Source of the DNA: CAVPDE01 sp963702565 | Lineage (GTDB): Bacteria > Desulfobacterota > DSM-4660 > Desulfatiglandales > HGW-15 | Assembly: GCA_963702565.1 (NCBI GenBank) | Contig: CAVPDE010000023.1 | Span: 1-64,000 of the forward strand | DNA: 64,000 bases | Direction: 5' to 3' | In this document: positions 8,836-16,784 of the stretch, in pieces | Position numbering within the stretch: the stretch's first letter is position 1 | Layout: the number at the start of each line of letters is the position of its first letter | Program-made: the position numbers and the translations under genes | Notes under the pieces: generated by a model | Databases searched by the model: none | What the model was told of the DNA's origin: nothing | What the model saw: the letters and a program-made list of their open reading frames with translations, nothing else

Positions 8836-9585
8836 ATGCTGAAACCCATTTACGATTCGAGCAAAGGCAAGATGCGCGTCGCCGGCCTTGTTTCAGGATC
8901 AGGATCCAGTTTCAGGACCATCATTGAACAGCAGATCCAAATGCAGGACAAGGGCGGGTGCCCCTACGAGGTCGTTGGGATTTTCAGCGACAATCCGAAA
9001 TGCAAAGGCCTGGACATGGGAAAGGAATTCAATGTTTCCGTGTTCGTGAACGGCATTCGTGCCTTTTATGAAAAGCGTGGGAAGAAGATCACGGACAAAC
9101 AGGTCAGAGAGGAATACGACAAAGAGACCATAAAACTTTTCGGGCCCGTGAAACCCGATTTCCTGGCCTATGCCGGATATGTGTGGGCTACGACCGCGCC
9201 CATCGTGAATGCCTACATCGGAGTCAATGCGCACCCGGCGGACCTCTCTATTGAAAAGGACGGCCGCCGCGCCTATGCCGGTGCGAACGGGGTCAGGGAC
9301 GCGCTTCTGGGGGGCGAAAGCGAGGTGAGGTCCAGCCTGCATCTTGTCACCACCCAGGTGGACGGAGGACCGATCCTGCTCATTTCCGAACCGGTCCCTG
9401 TGGACAAGAACTCGGGTATGTCGCTGGAAGAGGCTTCTCGATTCTACCTCAAGCCGCTCAATGACAAGACGCGAAAGCTATTTCCCCGAGTGGTGAAAGA
9501 CATTGCCGAAGGCGCCTACCGCTGCGACGAGAAAGGGCTTCTTTATTACGGAGACACTCCAATTCCCAAGGGCGTGCGGCTGTAG
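8836..9585 (+). CDS. PurN-like formyltransferase-family protein
   Basis: A 249-residue protein with the formyl-transferase N-terminal fold. It opens with the nucleotide/folate-binding strand RVAGLVSGSGSSFRTIIEQQ (PurN: GSGSN) and keeps the catalytic triad: Asn and His in GVNAHPADLS and Asp in TTQVDGGPILL. PurN uses these residues to move a formyl group between 10-formyl-THF and a ribonucleotide amine. Here an insertion (GKKITDKQVREEYDKETIKLFG) and the transport/CoA-ligase operon argue against purine synthesis. A role in moving or removing a formyl group from a catabolic intermediate is inference. ATG at 8836 with CAGGAG upstream. Confidence 0.8.
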   Translation: MLKPIYDSSKGKMRVAGLVSGSGSSFRTIIEQQIQMQDKGGCPYEVVGIFSDNPKCKGLDMGKEFNVSVFVNGIRAFYEKRGKKITDKQVREEYDKETIKLFGPVKPDFLAYAGYVWATTAPIVNAYIGVNAHPADLSIEKDGRRAYAGANGVRDALLGGESEVRSSLHLVTTQVDGGPILLISEPVPVDKNSGMSLEEASRFYLKPLNDKTRKLFPRVVKDIAEGAYRCDEKGLLYYGDTPIPKGVRL

Positions 9586-9633
9586 GCGGCTGCCGGGAAA
9601 CCCCGATTCGGAAGGAAGGTCGAAAAATCCGGC

Positions 9634-10467
9634 ATGACGATTCTGAAGTCTTTTCCATACATGTTCGGTAATCTCAGATGGGAAGACGTGTCTGAAGCCG
9701 AGGACAGGCAGAAGGTGGTGCTGCTTTTGCCCCTCGGCTCTACCGAGGCTCATGGTCCGCATGCTCCTCTTTCGACAGATACCACGATTTCAATGGAAGT
9801 CTGTTTGATGTCCGCTGAGAAGCTGACAGGGAGGGGCTATAGGGCCTTTGTGCTTCCTCCCCTTGCCTATGCGGTGACGGAATGTGCCAGTCAATTCCCC
9901 GGTACGATCTCCATCTCTCCCGAGGTCGATACGCGTCTCATTTCCGATATATGTCTTTCGCTCGTCGGCGGAGGCTTCAAGAAGATATGCATCTTTAACA
10001 GCCACTTTGAGCCTGTGCACGTGCAATGCATCTACGAGGCCATCGACAGAGTGAAGGAGGCGTCAGGGGTGGACATCGCCTTCACGGACATCACGAGAAA
10101 GAAGTATTCCTCAAGATTGGTTGACGTGTTTCAGATGGGAGAGAGTCACGCGGATCGTTATGAAACCTCCCTTGTGATGGCGATCGACCCCAGCCTTATC
10201 GACGAGGAGAGGCGGAGAACGTTGCCTCGCCTTCCCGTCAACCTGGTAGAAAAGCTTTTTGAACAGGGTCTCAGCAAGTTTAAAGAGTTCGGAATGCCTG
10301 CGGCCTACTGCGGCGATCCGGCATCCGCCAGCGTTGAGGAAGGACAAATGATCCTGGAACGGCTTTCGGATTTTGTCCTTGAGGATGTAGAGGGCCTTAT
10401 CTCGGGAACAGGGGCGCAGATCCACCGTGGCCTATATGGCAGGCAAAAGCGTGAAGAGGGCCAATAG
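9634..10467 (+). CDS. Creatininase-family amidohydrolase
   Basis: A 277-residue protein of the creatininase/MftE superfamily, metal-dependent hydrolases of cyclic or linear amides. Visible metal and catalytic motifs are LPLGSTEAHGPHAPLSTDT (Glu, His, Asp), IFNSHFEPVHV in place of the usual NGHGGN, and GESHADRYETSLVMAIDP (His and Glu). It is the last gene of the liv-ligase-formyltransferase run, 48 bases after the formyltransferase. The substrate may be an amide derived from the imported compound (inference). Confidence 0.83.
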   Translation: MTILKSFPYMFGNLRWEDVSEAEDRQKVVLLLPLGSTEAHGPHAPLSTDTTISMEVCLMSAEKLTGRGYRAFVLPPLAYAVTECASQFPGTISISPEVDTRLISDICLSLVGGGFKKICIFNSHFEPVHVQCIYEAIDRVKEASGVDIAFTDITRKKYSSRLVDVFQMGESHADRYETSLVMAIDPSLIDEERRRTLPRLPVNLVEKLFEQGLSKFKEFGMPAAYCGDPASASVEEGQMILERLSDFVLEDVEGLISGTGAQIHRGLYGRQKREEGQ

Positions 10468-10570
10468 TGAACGCCGATGCCGCAGTGTAGGAGAACCCGA
10501 TCGCATCAAAGACCTTCTTCAGCGAGTGGGCTTCCTGACGCACCTCTTCTCAAGGGAATGCGGCTTAAGG

Positions 10571-11002
10571 TCAGGCGTTCAGCTCAGCCAGGATCTGGGC
10601 TGCGTCCCGGACAAAACCGGGGCACAGGGTGCGAAAGAGGCCGTCCTTGACCGCCTTGTCCCTTCCCTCCGGGGTGTTCAAGTCCACTCCCAGCAGGTCG
10701 TTGCAGATGATCGTCCCGTGCTTCTGCTCGAAGAGCCGGATGAATTTCCTGTTCAGGTCGTAGACCTTGAATCTTGTTTCCTTTTCCGTTGACCCCTCCT
10801 TGACCTTGAAGCCCAGGACCATCATGGCTCCCGTCACTGCTCCGCATTCACGGCCCATGCCCATTCCGGCGCCGAAAGCGCGGCCCAGCTTGAAGGCTGT
10901 TGGGCGATCCAATCCGTAGAGCTCGCCGAATCCGGCGAGCATGGCCTGTGTTCACGTGTAGCCCTGATCAAAAAGGGTCGCTGCTGTTTCAATCGGATCC
11001 AT
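10571..11002 (-). CDS. C_GCAxxG_C_C family redox protein, probable selenoprotein (UGA = Sec17)
   Basis: Reading from the ATG at 11002 (AAGGAG 8 bases upstream) gives MDPIETAATLFDQGYT, then an in-frame TGA at 10954-10952, then TQAMLAGFGELYGLD and the rest of a C_GCAxxG_C_C family protein. The TGA falls exactly where this family has its first conserved Cys (G-Y-x-C-x-Q-A). The other family cysteines remain: Cys53 in ECGAVTG, Cys100 and Cys127. A perfect 8-bp hairpin with loop GAUU starts 12 bases after the UGA, matching bacterial SECIS rules. Total 143 residues including Sec. Conventional calling would start at the internal ATG (10942) and lose Sec. A nonsense mutation is the alternative, but position, ribosome site and hairpin favour selenocysteine. 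Confidence 0.82.
10921..10940 (-). promoter_or_regulatory. Predicted bacterial SECIS element
   Basis: On the minus strand GCTCGCCG-GATT-CGGCGAGC forms an 8-bp perfect stem with a four-base loop. The loop begins with G and sits 20 bases after the UGA at 10952, inside the 16-37 base window known for SelB-dependent SECIS loops. Confidence 0.75.
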
Positions 11003-11113
11003 GACTTTTCTCCTTCGGTCGGCGTTGAGCGGCAGTATGACACAAGGGCGTGTTGATGGCAATGCTACGCCATCCTTTCTTCCACCCCCACCCTCGCCCT
11101 CCCCCATCGGAGG

Positions 11114-11237
11114 CTGTGTCACAATGTCATTTCGAGGCGAGAGCCGAGAAATCTTGATTGCGTAAGTAGCGGGAGTGTAAGATTTCTCCCTCCGGTCGAA
11201 ATGACAGAAAACAAACTCCCCCCTGATTGCGACACAG
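11114..11237. repeat. Palindromic intergenic repeat, MITE-like
   Basis: A 124-base imperfect inverted repeat. Its arms are CTGTGTC/GACACAG at the ends, TGTCATTTCGA (11125) with TCGAAATGACA (11196), and GAGAAATCTT (11146) with AAGATTTCTC (11179). A single arm of the same family occurs at 53870. It lies between the divergent selenoprotein gene and the HypE-like gene. Confidence 0.7.
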
Positions 11238-11269
11238 TCTATCGAGGGGGAGAGAAATCTGAGGTTATC

Positions 11270-11285
11270 GGACAGGCACCTGTCC
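11270..11285. repeat. Hairpin GGACAGG-CA-CCTGTCC
   Basis: A perfect 7-bp stem with a 2-base loop followed by CCCTTTTAT. It resembles a terminator on the plus strand, but no plus-strand gene ends upstream of it, so it is more likely part of the intergenic repeat material. The rest of the gap 11003-11365 shows no gene. Confidence 0.4.
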
Positions 11286-11365
11286 CCCTTTTATGAGTTC
11301 ATCAATCTTGACTTACAGCGTGATTTGGAACAGTTTCTCTTAGGATTCCAACGGCGGAGAAAAAA

Positions 11366-12376
11366 ATGAAATCAAAGCTACCCTTAGGGAAAATCGATCC
11401 CAATATCCTTGCCGGGCTTCTGTCGCAATACACGAGCACAGGCAAGCGGGTCCTCATCGGCGCTGGGATCGGAGAAGATGCAGCGATCATCGACATGGGT
11501 CCTATTTATCTGGTGGCCAAAACAGACCCCATCACTCACGTGACCGGTGAAATAGGCCACTATGCGGTCCACATCAATGCAAACGACATTGCCTCCATGG
11601 GCGGCCGACCTTTATGGTTTCTCGCCACCCTTCTCATGCCTTCTGGAAGCAGTGACCGGGAGTTAAAGAAGATCTTCTCGCAGATCTCCAAGACGTGCAA
11701 GGAACTAGGCATCGCTTACTGTGGCGGGCACACGGAAGTGACGAGCAGCGTCAACATCCCGCTCGTGGTCGGGCACATGCTGGGAGAGGTGAACAAGGAA
11801 CACCTGAAGCCTACTTCGGGCGCTCGGGAGGGGGATGATCTGGTAATGACGAAGTCCGCAGCCATAGAAGCCACGGCGATCATTGCCCTTGAAAAAGCAA
11901 AAGAGCTGGGAGCTTCATTTCCAAAGAAGTTCATTCGCAAAGCGCAGAAGTACCTCCACGCGCCTGGAATAAGCGTTGTTAAGGAAGCGATCCTGTTGAG
12001 AGGCATGCCAGGGGTTCACGCCTTTCACGACCCGACGGAAGGAGGTCTGGGGACGGGGATATTCGAGATGGCTAGGGCAAGCGGTCTTGGCGTGGAAGTG
12101 TATGGCGAGAGGATTCCGTTGACCGAAGAAACGCGCTTGCTTTGCGAATACTGTCACATCGACCCCCTTGGCGCCTTTGCTTCGGGTTCTCTTCTGGTTG
12201 CCGCGTCGCCCACCACATCGGAAATGGCTATCAAGAAGCTGTTAAGAGCAGGAGTGCCGGCGACTCGAATCGGCAGGATGGTCTCGAAAAAGAATGGAGT
12301 GAAATTGATGAAGGGTTCCAAAAAGATGGATCTGCCGGTTTTTCACCAGGATGAGCTGTCAAGAATATTTGGTTGA
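11366..12376 (+). CDS. AIR synthase-related protein (PurM/HypE superfamily)
   Basis: A 336-residue two-domain PurM-fold protein. The N-terminal half has IGAGIGEDAAIIDMG and KTDPITHVTGEIGHYAVHINANDIASMGGRPLWFLATLL, the ATP/Mg-binding pattern of HypE/ThiL/SelD relatives. The C-terminal half has VHAFHDPTEGGLGTGIFEMARASGLG, typical of HypE-like proteins. It lacks the N-terminal Cys/Sec-Gly-Cys of SelD and the C-terminal PRIC cyanylation tail of true HypE, so it is neither. Such proteins use ATP to activate an amide or carboxyl oxygen; the substrate is unknown. No hydrogenase genes are nearby. Confidence 0.82.
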   Translation: MKSKLPLGKIDPNILAGLLSQYTSTGKRVLIGAGIGEDAAIIDMGPIYLVAKTDPITHVTGEIGHYAVHINANDIASMGGRPLWFLATLLMPSGSSDRELKKIFSQISKTCKELGIAYCGGHTEVTSSVNIPLVVGHMLGEVNKEHLKPTSGAREGDDLVMTKSAAIEATAIIALEKAKELGASFPKKFIRKAQKYLHAPGISVVKEAILLRGMPGVHAFHDPTEGGLGTGIFEMARASGLGVEVYGERIPLTEETRLLCEYCHIDPLGAFASGSLLVAASPTTSEMAIKKLLRAGVPATRIGRMVSKKNGVKLMKGSKKMDLPVFHQDELSRIFG

Positions 12377-12566
12377 GGGGAGCCTCAGCCCGGGGTTTGT
12401 AGCTTTTGGTCGCGTTCAAGACCCTCATTCCACTTGCTATTTGCCGTGATATATGTTAAGAATAGTAAGGAAAAACAAGCTTTCTTGACTTGAGTCTATA
12501 AGAAAGTAAGGAAAAAGCCCGCGTTGTTTCCGGCGAAGGGCGTGTATTGGGGTGAGGTTTTTAGGG

Positions 12567-14213
12567 ATGGTTGACAAAAAACCAGAAGAAAAAAAAGGAA
12601 AAGATCCGTTTTCAGACAGTTCGGAGATCTTCGAAAGAATTTTCAAGGAAGCCACCAGCGAAATCCAGAAGGAGACAGGAAAGGTCTTTGCAAGACCGGG
12701 TTTAAAGCCGAAACCCAAACCTGAAGCCAAACCAAAGCTCGGAGCCAGGCCAAAGGCACCGACAAAACTTGAGCTTGAGCCAAGAGAAGAAGAGGAATCC
12801 AAAGCGGCGCCGCTGCAGGATAAACCTCGGTCCAAACAAAAGCCGAAGCCCCAGCCCCCAGTGTTCAGGCCAAGGCAGGACCCCGTTCGCAGACCCGTCA
12901 AAAGAGCCTCCGGCACCGACGGAGAGGACGCAGGGCAAGATCTGCTGTCCACTAATCCTGCAATGAGAAGCCGAGTCCAGGAACAAAGATCGAAAGACGA
13001 AGCAGACGGGGAATTCAAGAAACCCAAGCTTCCCAGGAAGAAAGGCAAGGGCTCCCCTGTCCTCAGAATCGTTCTTCTGCTTGTCCTGCTGGCCGTAGGG
13101 GTTGGGGGCGCAAGCGTTTATTTCGGAATCATCGATCTGAGCGACTATATGGGCGGGCTGGAACCGGCAAAAAAAGCGTCTCCCAAGGTCGCTGCAACAA
13201 GACCTTCTCCGGCCCAACCCGCTGAAAAAGCGCCGCCGCAGCCGGCACCGCCGCAAGCGAAACCGGCAGAGCCCCCGAAGCAGCCGCCTCAGGCGCCACC
13301 GGTTCAGCCACAGCAGGCACCTCCCAAACCGGCAGAGACTGTGACGCCGCCCAAGCCCAACGAAGTGCAACCACCCGCAGCAAAGGCTGAAACTCCGATT
13401 GAACCAGTTAAAGCGGTAAGCCCTCCTGCACCACCCCCTGCACCTCCTGCGGCAGCGCCTCCCAAGCCGCCGGAAGCCCAGGTTAAACCGGTACCCCCCG
13501 CACCCCCTGCAGTCGCAAAGGTGGAAACACCACCACCGCCGGTACAACCGCCAGTCAAAGTTGCACCTCCGCCGGCACCGGTGCAGCCTCCCGTAGTGAG
13601 TCAGCCCCAAGCCCCTCCGCCGCCTGTGCAACCCGCCGTGAAGAGCGAGCCCAAAACTCCTCCTGCGCCTGTTCAACAGCCGGCGGTTCCCAAGAAGGCT
13701 GAGACCCCCCAATCGGGCACGCAGCCTAAGGAGGTTGCTGTTGCCAAAACCACCCCCCCTGCGAGCGGGGTCTCTTATCCCTACTCCGTTTATCTGGGAT
13801 CTTTCCAGAACCTGGAATACCTCAAGAGAGCCCTGTCCGTTTATGAGAATCAAGGTCTCTCTTCTTACTGGACCAAAGTAGAGCTTGGAACAAAGGGAAC
13901 ATGGTACCGCGTCTTCACAGGACATTTCAAAAGCGCTCAAGAGGCTGAGGCGTTCATACAGCAGAAGAAAATCAAAGACGGCGAGGTCAGGGCGATGAGG
14001 TACACCAACCTGATCGGGACCTTTGAAAGCAGACAGGGAGGGGAAGAAAAAGCCCGCGCTGTGGTCGGTATGGGATTGAACGCCTACTGGGTTCAGCTTG
14101 GAGACGGTCAAGTGCGGCTCTGCAGCGGTGCCTTTGTCAACAAAGAGGATGCCGAAAAGAACCAGGCGGAGCTCAGCGCCAAAGGAATCAAGAGCGAGAT
14201 CGTTGAGCGATAG
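12567..14213 (+). CDS. Membrane-anchored proline-rich protein with C-terminal SPOR region
   Basis: A 548-residue protein starting at ATG 12567 (GAGG about 9 bases upstream; GTG at 12552 possible). Order: a charged Lys/Pro-rich cytoplasmic part (1-165), one transmembrane helix (VLRIVLLLVLLAVGVGGASVYFG, about residues 170-192), a long Pro/Ala/Lys periplasmic spacer of PPAP/QPP/KPP type repeats (about 200-405), then two SPOR-like units (YSVYLGSFQNLEYLKRAL..YRVFTGHF and AYWVQLGDGQVRLCSGAF). SPOR domains bind denuded peptidoglycan at septa. The spacer resembles TonB and would span the periplasm. A role in division or cell-wall attachment is inferred. Confidence 0.78.
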   Translation: MVDKKPEEKKGKDPFSDSSEIFERIFKEATSEIQKETGKVFARPGLKPKPKPEAKPKLGARPKAPTKLELEPREEEESKAAPLQDKPRSKQKPKPQPPVFRPRQDPVRRPVKRASGTDGEDAGQDLLSTNPAMRSRVQEQRSKDEADGEFKKPKLPRKKGKGSPVLRIVLLLVLLAVGVGGASVYFGIIDLSDYMGGLEPAKKASPKVAATRPSPAQPAEKAPPQPAPPQAKPAEPPKQPPQAPPVQPQQAPPKPAETVTPPKPNEVQPPAAKAETPIEPVKAVSPPAPPPAPPAAAPPKPPEAQVKPVPPAPPAVAKVETPPPPVQPPVKVAPPPAPVQPPVVSQPQAPPPPVQPAVKSEPKTPPAPVQQPAVPKKAETPQSGTQPKEVAVAKTTPPASGVSYPYSVYLGSFQNLEYLKRALSVYENQGLSSYWTKVELGTKGTWYRVFTGHFKSAQEAEAFIQQKKIKDGEVRAMRYTNLIGTFESRQGGEEKARAVVGMGLNAYWVQLGDGQVRLCSGAFVNKEDAEKNQAELSAKGIKSEIVER

Positions 14214-14245
14214 AACCTCAGAGGGAGATGGATCCTAAAGCGCGG

Positions 14246-16345
14246 TTAATGCCGCGAAATTCCCCCCCACAAACTCACGACCCGGTCATCAGGCGTTTCC
14301 CAAACCCGGCGATGGAGTTCCTTAAGGAGCAAGGGATCATAAAGGATGATTCTCTTCTCTCTTGGGCTCAAAGCAAGCGGTCCTTGAGACATTGCTTTTT
14401 CAAGAAGACCGGCCCTGCCTGCGGCGATGGCCTGTGTGACTTTTCCTTCTTTGCCCCGCAAAAGCCCCAGGTGAATTGCATTCACGACGGGATTGATGAC
14501 GGCCTTCACAAACCCCCCTGCCTCGGGGAATGAGGCAAAGGTCTTATGTTCCGATGCCAGGCTCGCCTCGATCGATTTCAGTACCATGGGATGTTCCGTC
14601 TCTTCCGGTATGAGCAGCAGTCCCAGCATTCGGAAGCTCCGGCCGACACTTGCACGGCTCGACCACACGGACAGGGGGATCGATAGAAGGAGAGGGATGA
14701 AAATGGGGGCGTTCCACCAGAAAAAGGAGCGGTTGATGAAAAAAAGAGCCATGGCCCAGATCAGGGCGAGCAGGGTTCCCATCCCGTGAAACCTGATGGC
14801 TTCCATCCACCCGGTTCCGAGGTCACTCCTCTGCTGAGGACCCCAGCCAACCTGCCGGCCTAGAAGGGTGATGAAGACGAACTTGCTGTGGAAGAGCATC
14901 CTCACGGGCGCGAAAAGAGCGGAGAGGAAAACCTCTAGAATCAGGCTCGCGAGGAGTTTCAGCCTGCCGCCATACTTGCGCACCTGATCTCCCTTGAACA
15001 TGATCAGGAGAATGCTGAACAGCTTGGGCATGAAGAGAATGATGGCCGTGGTCCCGAGAAGCGTGAGAGCCCACTGGGGATGCCACACAGGCCAGTCCGG
15101 AAACAGGGCGCGGCCCTGAGGGAAATAGACCGGAGTGCGAAACGCCTCGGTAATCGCCGCCGTTGTGCTGAGGGTGATGAACAGAAACCACAGCAGGGAC
15201 GACCCGTAAGACATGGCGCCGTGCAGGAACAGGGCGCGGTGGGCGGAAAGCAATCCCTTGGCAAAGGCGATGCGGATGTGCTGGAGATTTCCCTGGCACC
15301 ACCGTCGATCCCGCTTCAACTCTTCGAGCAGGGTAGGGGGCACCTCTTCATAGCTGCCGCCCAGGTCATAGGCGAGCCACACTTCCCATCCACCCCTTCG
15401 CATGAAGGCCGCCTCGACAAAGTCATGGCTCATGATGAACCCGCCCCGCGGAGGCTTGCCCGGCAGCTCCGGGAGCCCGCAGTGCTGCATGAAGGGCTCC
15501 ACTCGAATAATCGCATTATGCCCCCAGAAGTGCGAATCGCCAAGCTGAATAAAGTGAAGCCCGGCTGCAAACATGGAGCTGTACACGTGGTTGGCAAACT
15601 GCTGGGTGCGGGCCATCAAGGTCTCCCGGTTCACGGCAAGAGGGGCGGTCTGGAGGATGCCCACTTTCGGATGCCGCTCCATGGCCTGAACCATCCGAAC
15701 CAGGCTTTCCCCGGCCATCACGCTGTCTGCATCGAACACGATCATGTAGCGGTAGTTCTTGCCCCACCGCCTGCAGAAGTCGGCGATGTTGCCGCTCTTG
15801 CGCTTGAGGTTCACCCGCCTTCTTCGATAGAAGATCCGGTTGAAAGCCCCAAGAGAGCGACAGGTCTCCGCCCACGCGATCTCTTCTTCGACCCACCGGT
15901 CAGGGTCGCTCGAGTCACTGAGGACAAAGAAGTCGAAATACCGGATCTGGCCGGTGCCCTCCAAGGACTGGTAGGTCGCCTTAATGCCGGCAAACACCCG
16001 GTCCGGTTCCTCATTGGCCACGGGAATGAGAATCGCCGTTCGAGCCCCGGTCTCTTCCAGCGTCAGATCCCCTTCAATGCCGAGGGTGATGGAGAAACGA
16101 TCCACGCGCCGGGCGAGCGTAAGGAGTCCTGCCATGGCTTCCCAGAAGCCGATGGAGATCCAGGCAAAGAGGGTGGCGAAGACGACGACAATGACAAACT
16201 CCAGACGGGTAGAGCCCCGATGGGGGAGGATGTCGGCCATGTGGCCGCTCGCAATCACCGAGGTGGTGAGAATGAGGGCCAGGAGCAGAAGCCTCCTGAG
16301 CCGTGCGGTGTTCTCCCATGGTTTGTCGAGAGAGGTCAGATTCAT
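14246..16345 (-). CDS. opgH: Glucans biosynthesis glucosyltransferase H
   Basis: Inner-membrane family 2 glucosyltransferase (699 residues) that makes the beta-1,2 backbone of osmoregulated periplasmic glucans. Visible are N-terminal membrane segments (LLLLALILTTSVIASG, LEFVIVVVFATLFAWISIGF), the nucleotide-sugar site with YMIVFDADSVM (DxD), the acceptor Asp in SHDFVEAAFMRRGGW, the processivity box RRWCQGNLQH, and several C-terminal membrane helices. It is last in an opgG-unknown-opgH operon. Length is shorter than E. coli OpgH (847), mainly at the N-terminus. Confidence 0.95.
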   Translation of the reverse strand: MNLTSLDKPWENTARLRRLLLLALILTTSVIASGHMADILPHRGSTRLEFVIVVVFATLFAWISIGFWEAMAGLLTLARRVDRFSITLGIEGDLTLEETGARTAILIPVANEEPDRVFAGIKATYQSLEGTGQIRYFDFFVLSDSSDPDRWVEEEIAWAETCRSLGAFNRIFYRRRRVNLKRKSGNIADFCRRWGKNYRYMIVFDADSVMAGESLVRMVQAMERHPKVGILQTAPLAVNRETLMARTQQFANHVYSSMFAAGLHFIQLGDSHFWGHNAIIRVEPFMQHCGLPELPGKPPRGGFIMSHDFVEAAFMRRGGWEVWLAYDLGGSYEEVPPTLLEELKRDRRWCQGNLQHIRIAFAKGLLSAHRALFLHGAMSYGSSLLWFLFITLSTTAAITEAFRTPVYFPQGRALFPDWPVWHPQWALTLLGTTAIILFMPKLFSILLIMFKGDQVRKYGGRLKLLASLILEVFLSALFAPVRMLFHSKFVFITLLGRQVGWGPQQRSDLGTGWMEAIRFHGMGTLLALIWAMALFFINRSFFWWNAPIFIPLLLSIPLSVWSSRASVGRSFRMLGLLLIPEETEHPMVLKSIEASLASEHKTFASFPEAGGFVKAVINPVVNAIHLGLLRGKEGKVTQAIAAGRAGLLEKAMSQGPLALSPREKRIILYDPLLLKELHRRVWETPDDRVVSLWGGISRH

Positions 16346-16424
16346 GATCCTTGGTCCGAGGTCATCGATTGAGGTTTGCCTTCCACAAGAGTCAGCAGCG
16401 GGATCCTGTCCCGAACGATCCGGA

Positions 16425-16775
16425 TCATCTGAATTTGCCGGGCACCATGGATCCCCGGTTCAACGCGGGCATGGACTGGATTTGCCCGCAAAGGCCGCGG
16501 ATTCCGGTCAATGGAGGGATCTTGCCTTCCGGAGAAACAAGGTCTTGCGTGGCAGGGGAGGCTCTCTCCGCGAGGATCGCCTGCAGGGCTCGCCACGATT
16601 CCGTGATGGGGTGGGATTCGGGAGAATCTTCCAGACGGGATTTGGCTTGATTCAGCGCTTGCAGGGCCAGCTCAAGGGTTTCCACCGAAGACAGGTTCAG
16701 GAATTGAAGATACGCGAGGACTCGCTGCTGGGCCCTCCTCCAATTCTTATCATGAAGCGGTTGGCTACGGCTCAT
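16425..16775 (-). CDS. Small protein between opgG and opgH, unknown function
   Basis: A 116-residue soluble, mostly helical protein (RRAQQRVLAYLQFLNLSSVETLELALQALNQAKSRL). GAGG lies 7 bases before the ATG, within 10 bases of the opgG stop, so it is translated with opgG. No signal peptide or membrane segment. The family was not recognised. Position suggests an accessory or regulatory role in glucan synthesis (inference). Confidence 0.6.
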   Translation of the reverse strand: MSRSQPLHDKNWRRAQQRVLAYLQFLNLSSVETLELALQALNQAKSRLEDSPESHPITESWRALQAILAERASPATQDLVSPEGKIPPLTGIRGLCGQIQSMPALNRGSMVPGKFR

Positions 16776-16784
16776 CGGGATTCC

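Noticed and set aside
11366..12376. Possibility that the PurM-fold protein is SelD, supporting the selenoprotein calls
   Set aside because: It lacks the N-terminal Cys/Sec-Gly-Cys and the Gly-rich loop of selenophosphate synthetase; it fits HypE-like AIR synthase relatives better.
12702..14111. A 469-residue minus-strand frame opposite the SPOR protein gene
   Set aside because: Its Arg/Gly/Leu-rich repeats are the complement of the proline-rich spacer; no independent support.
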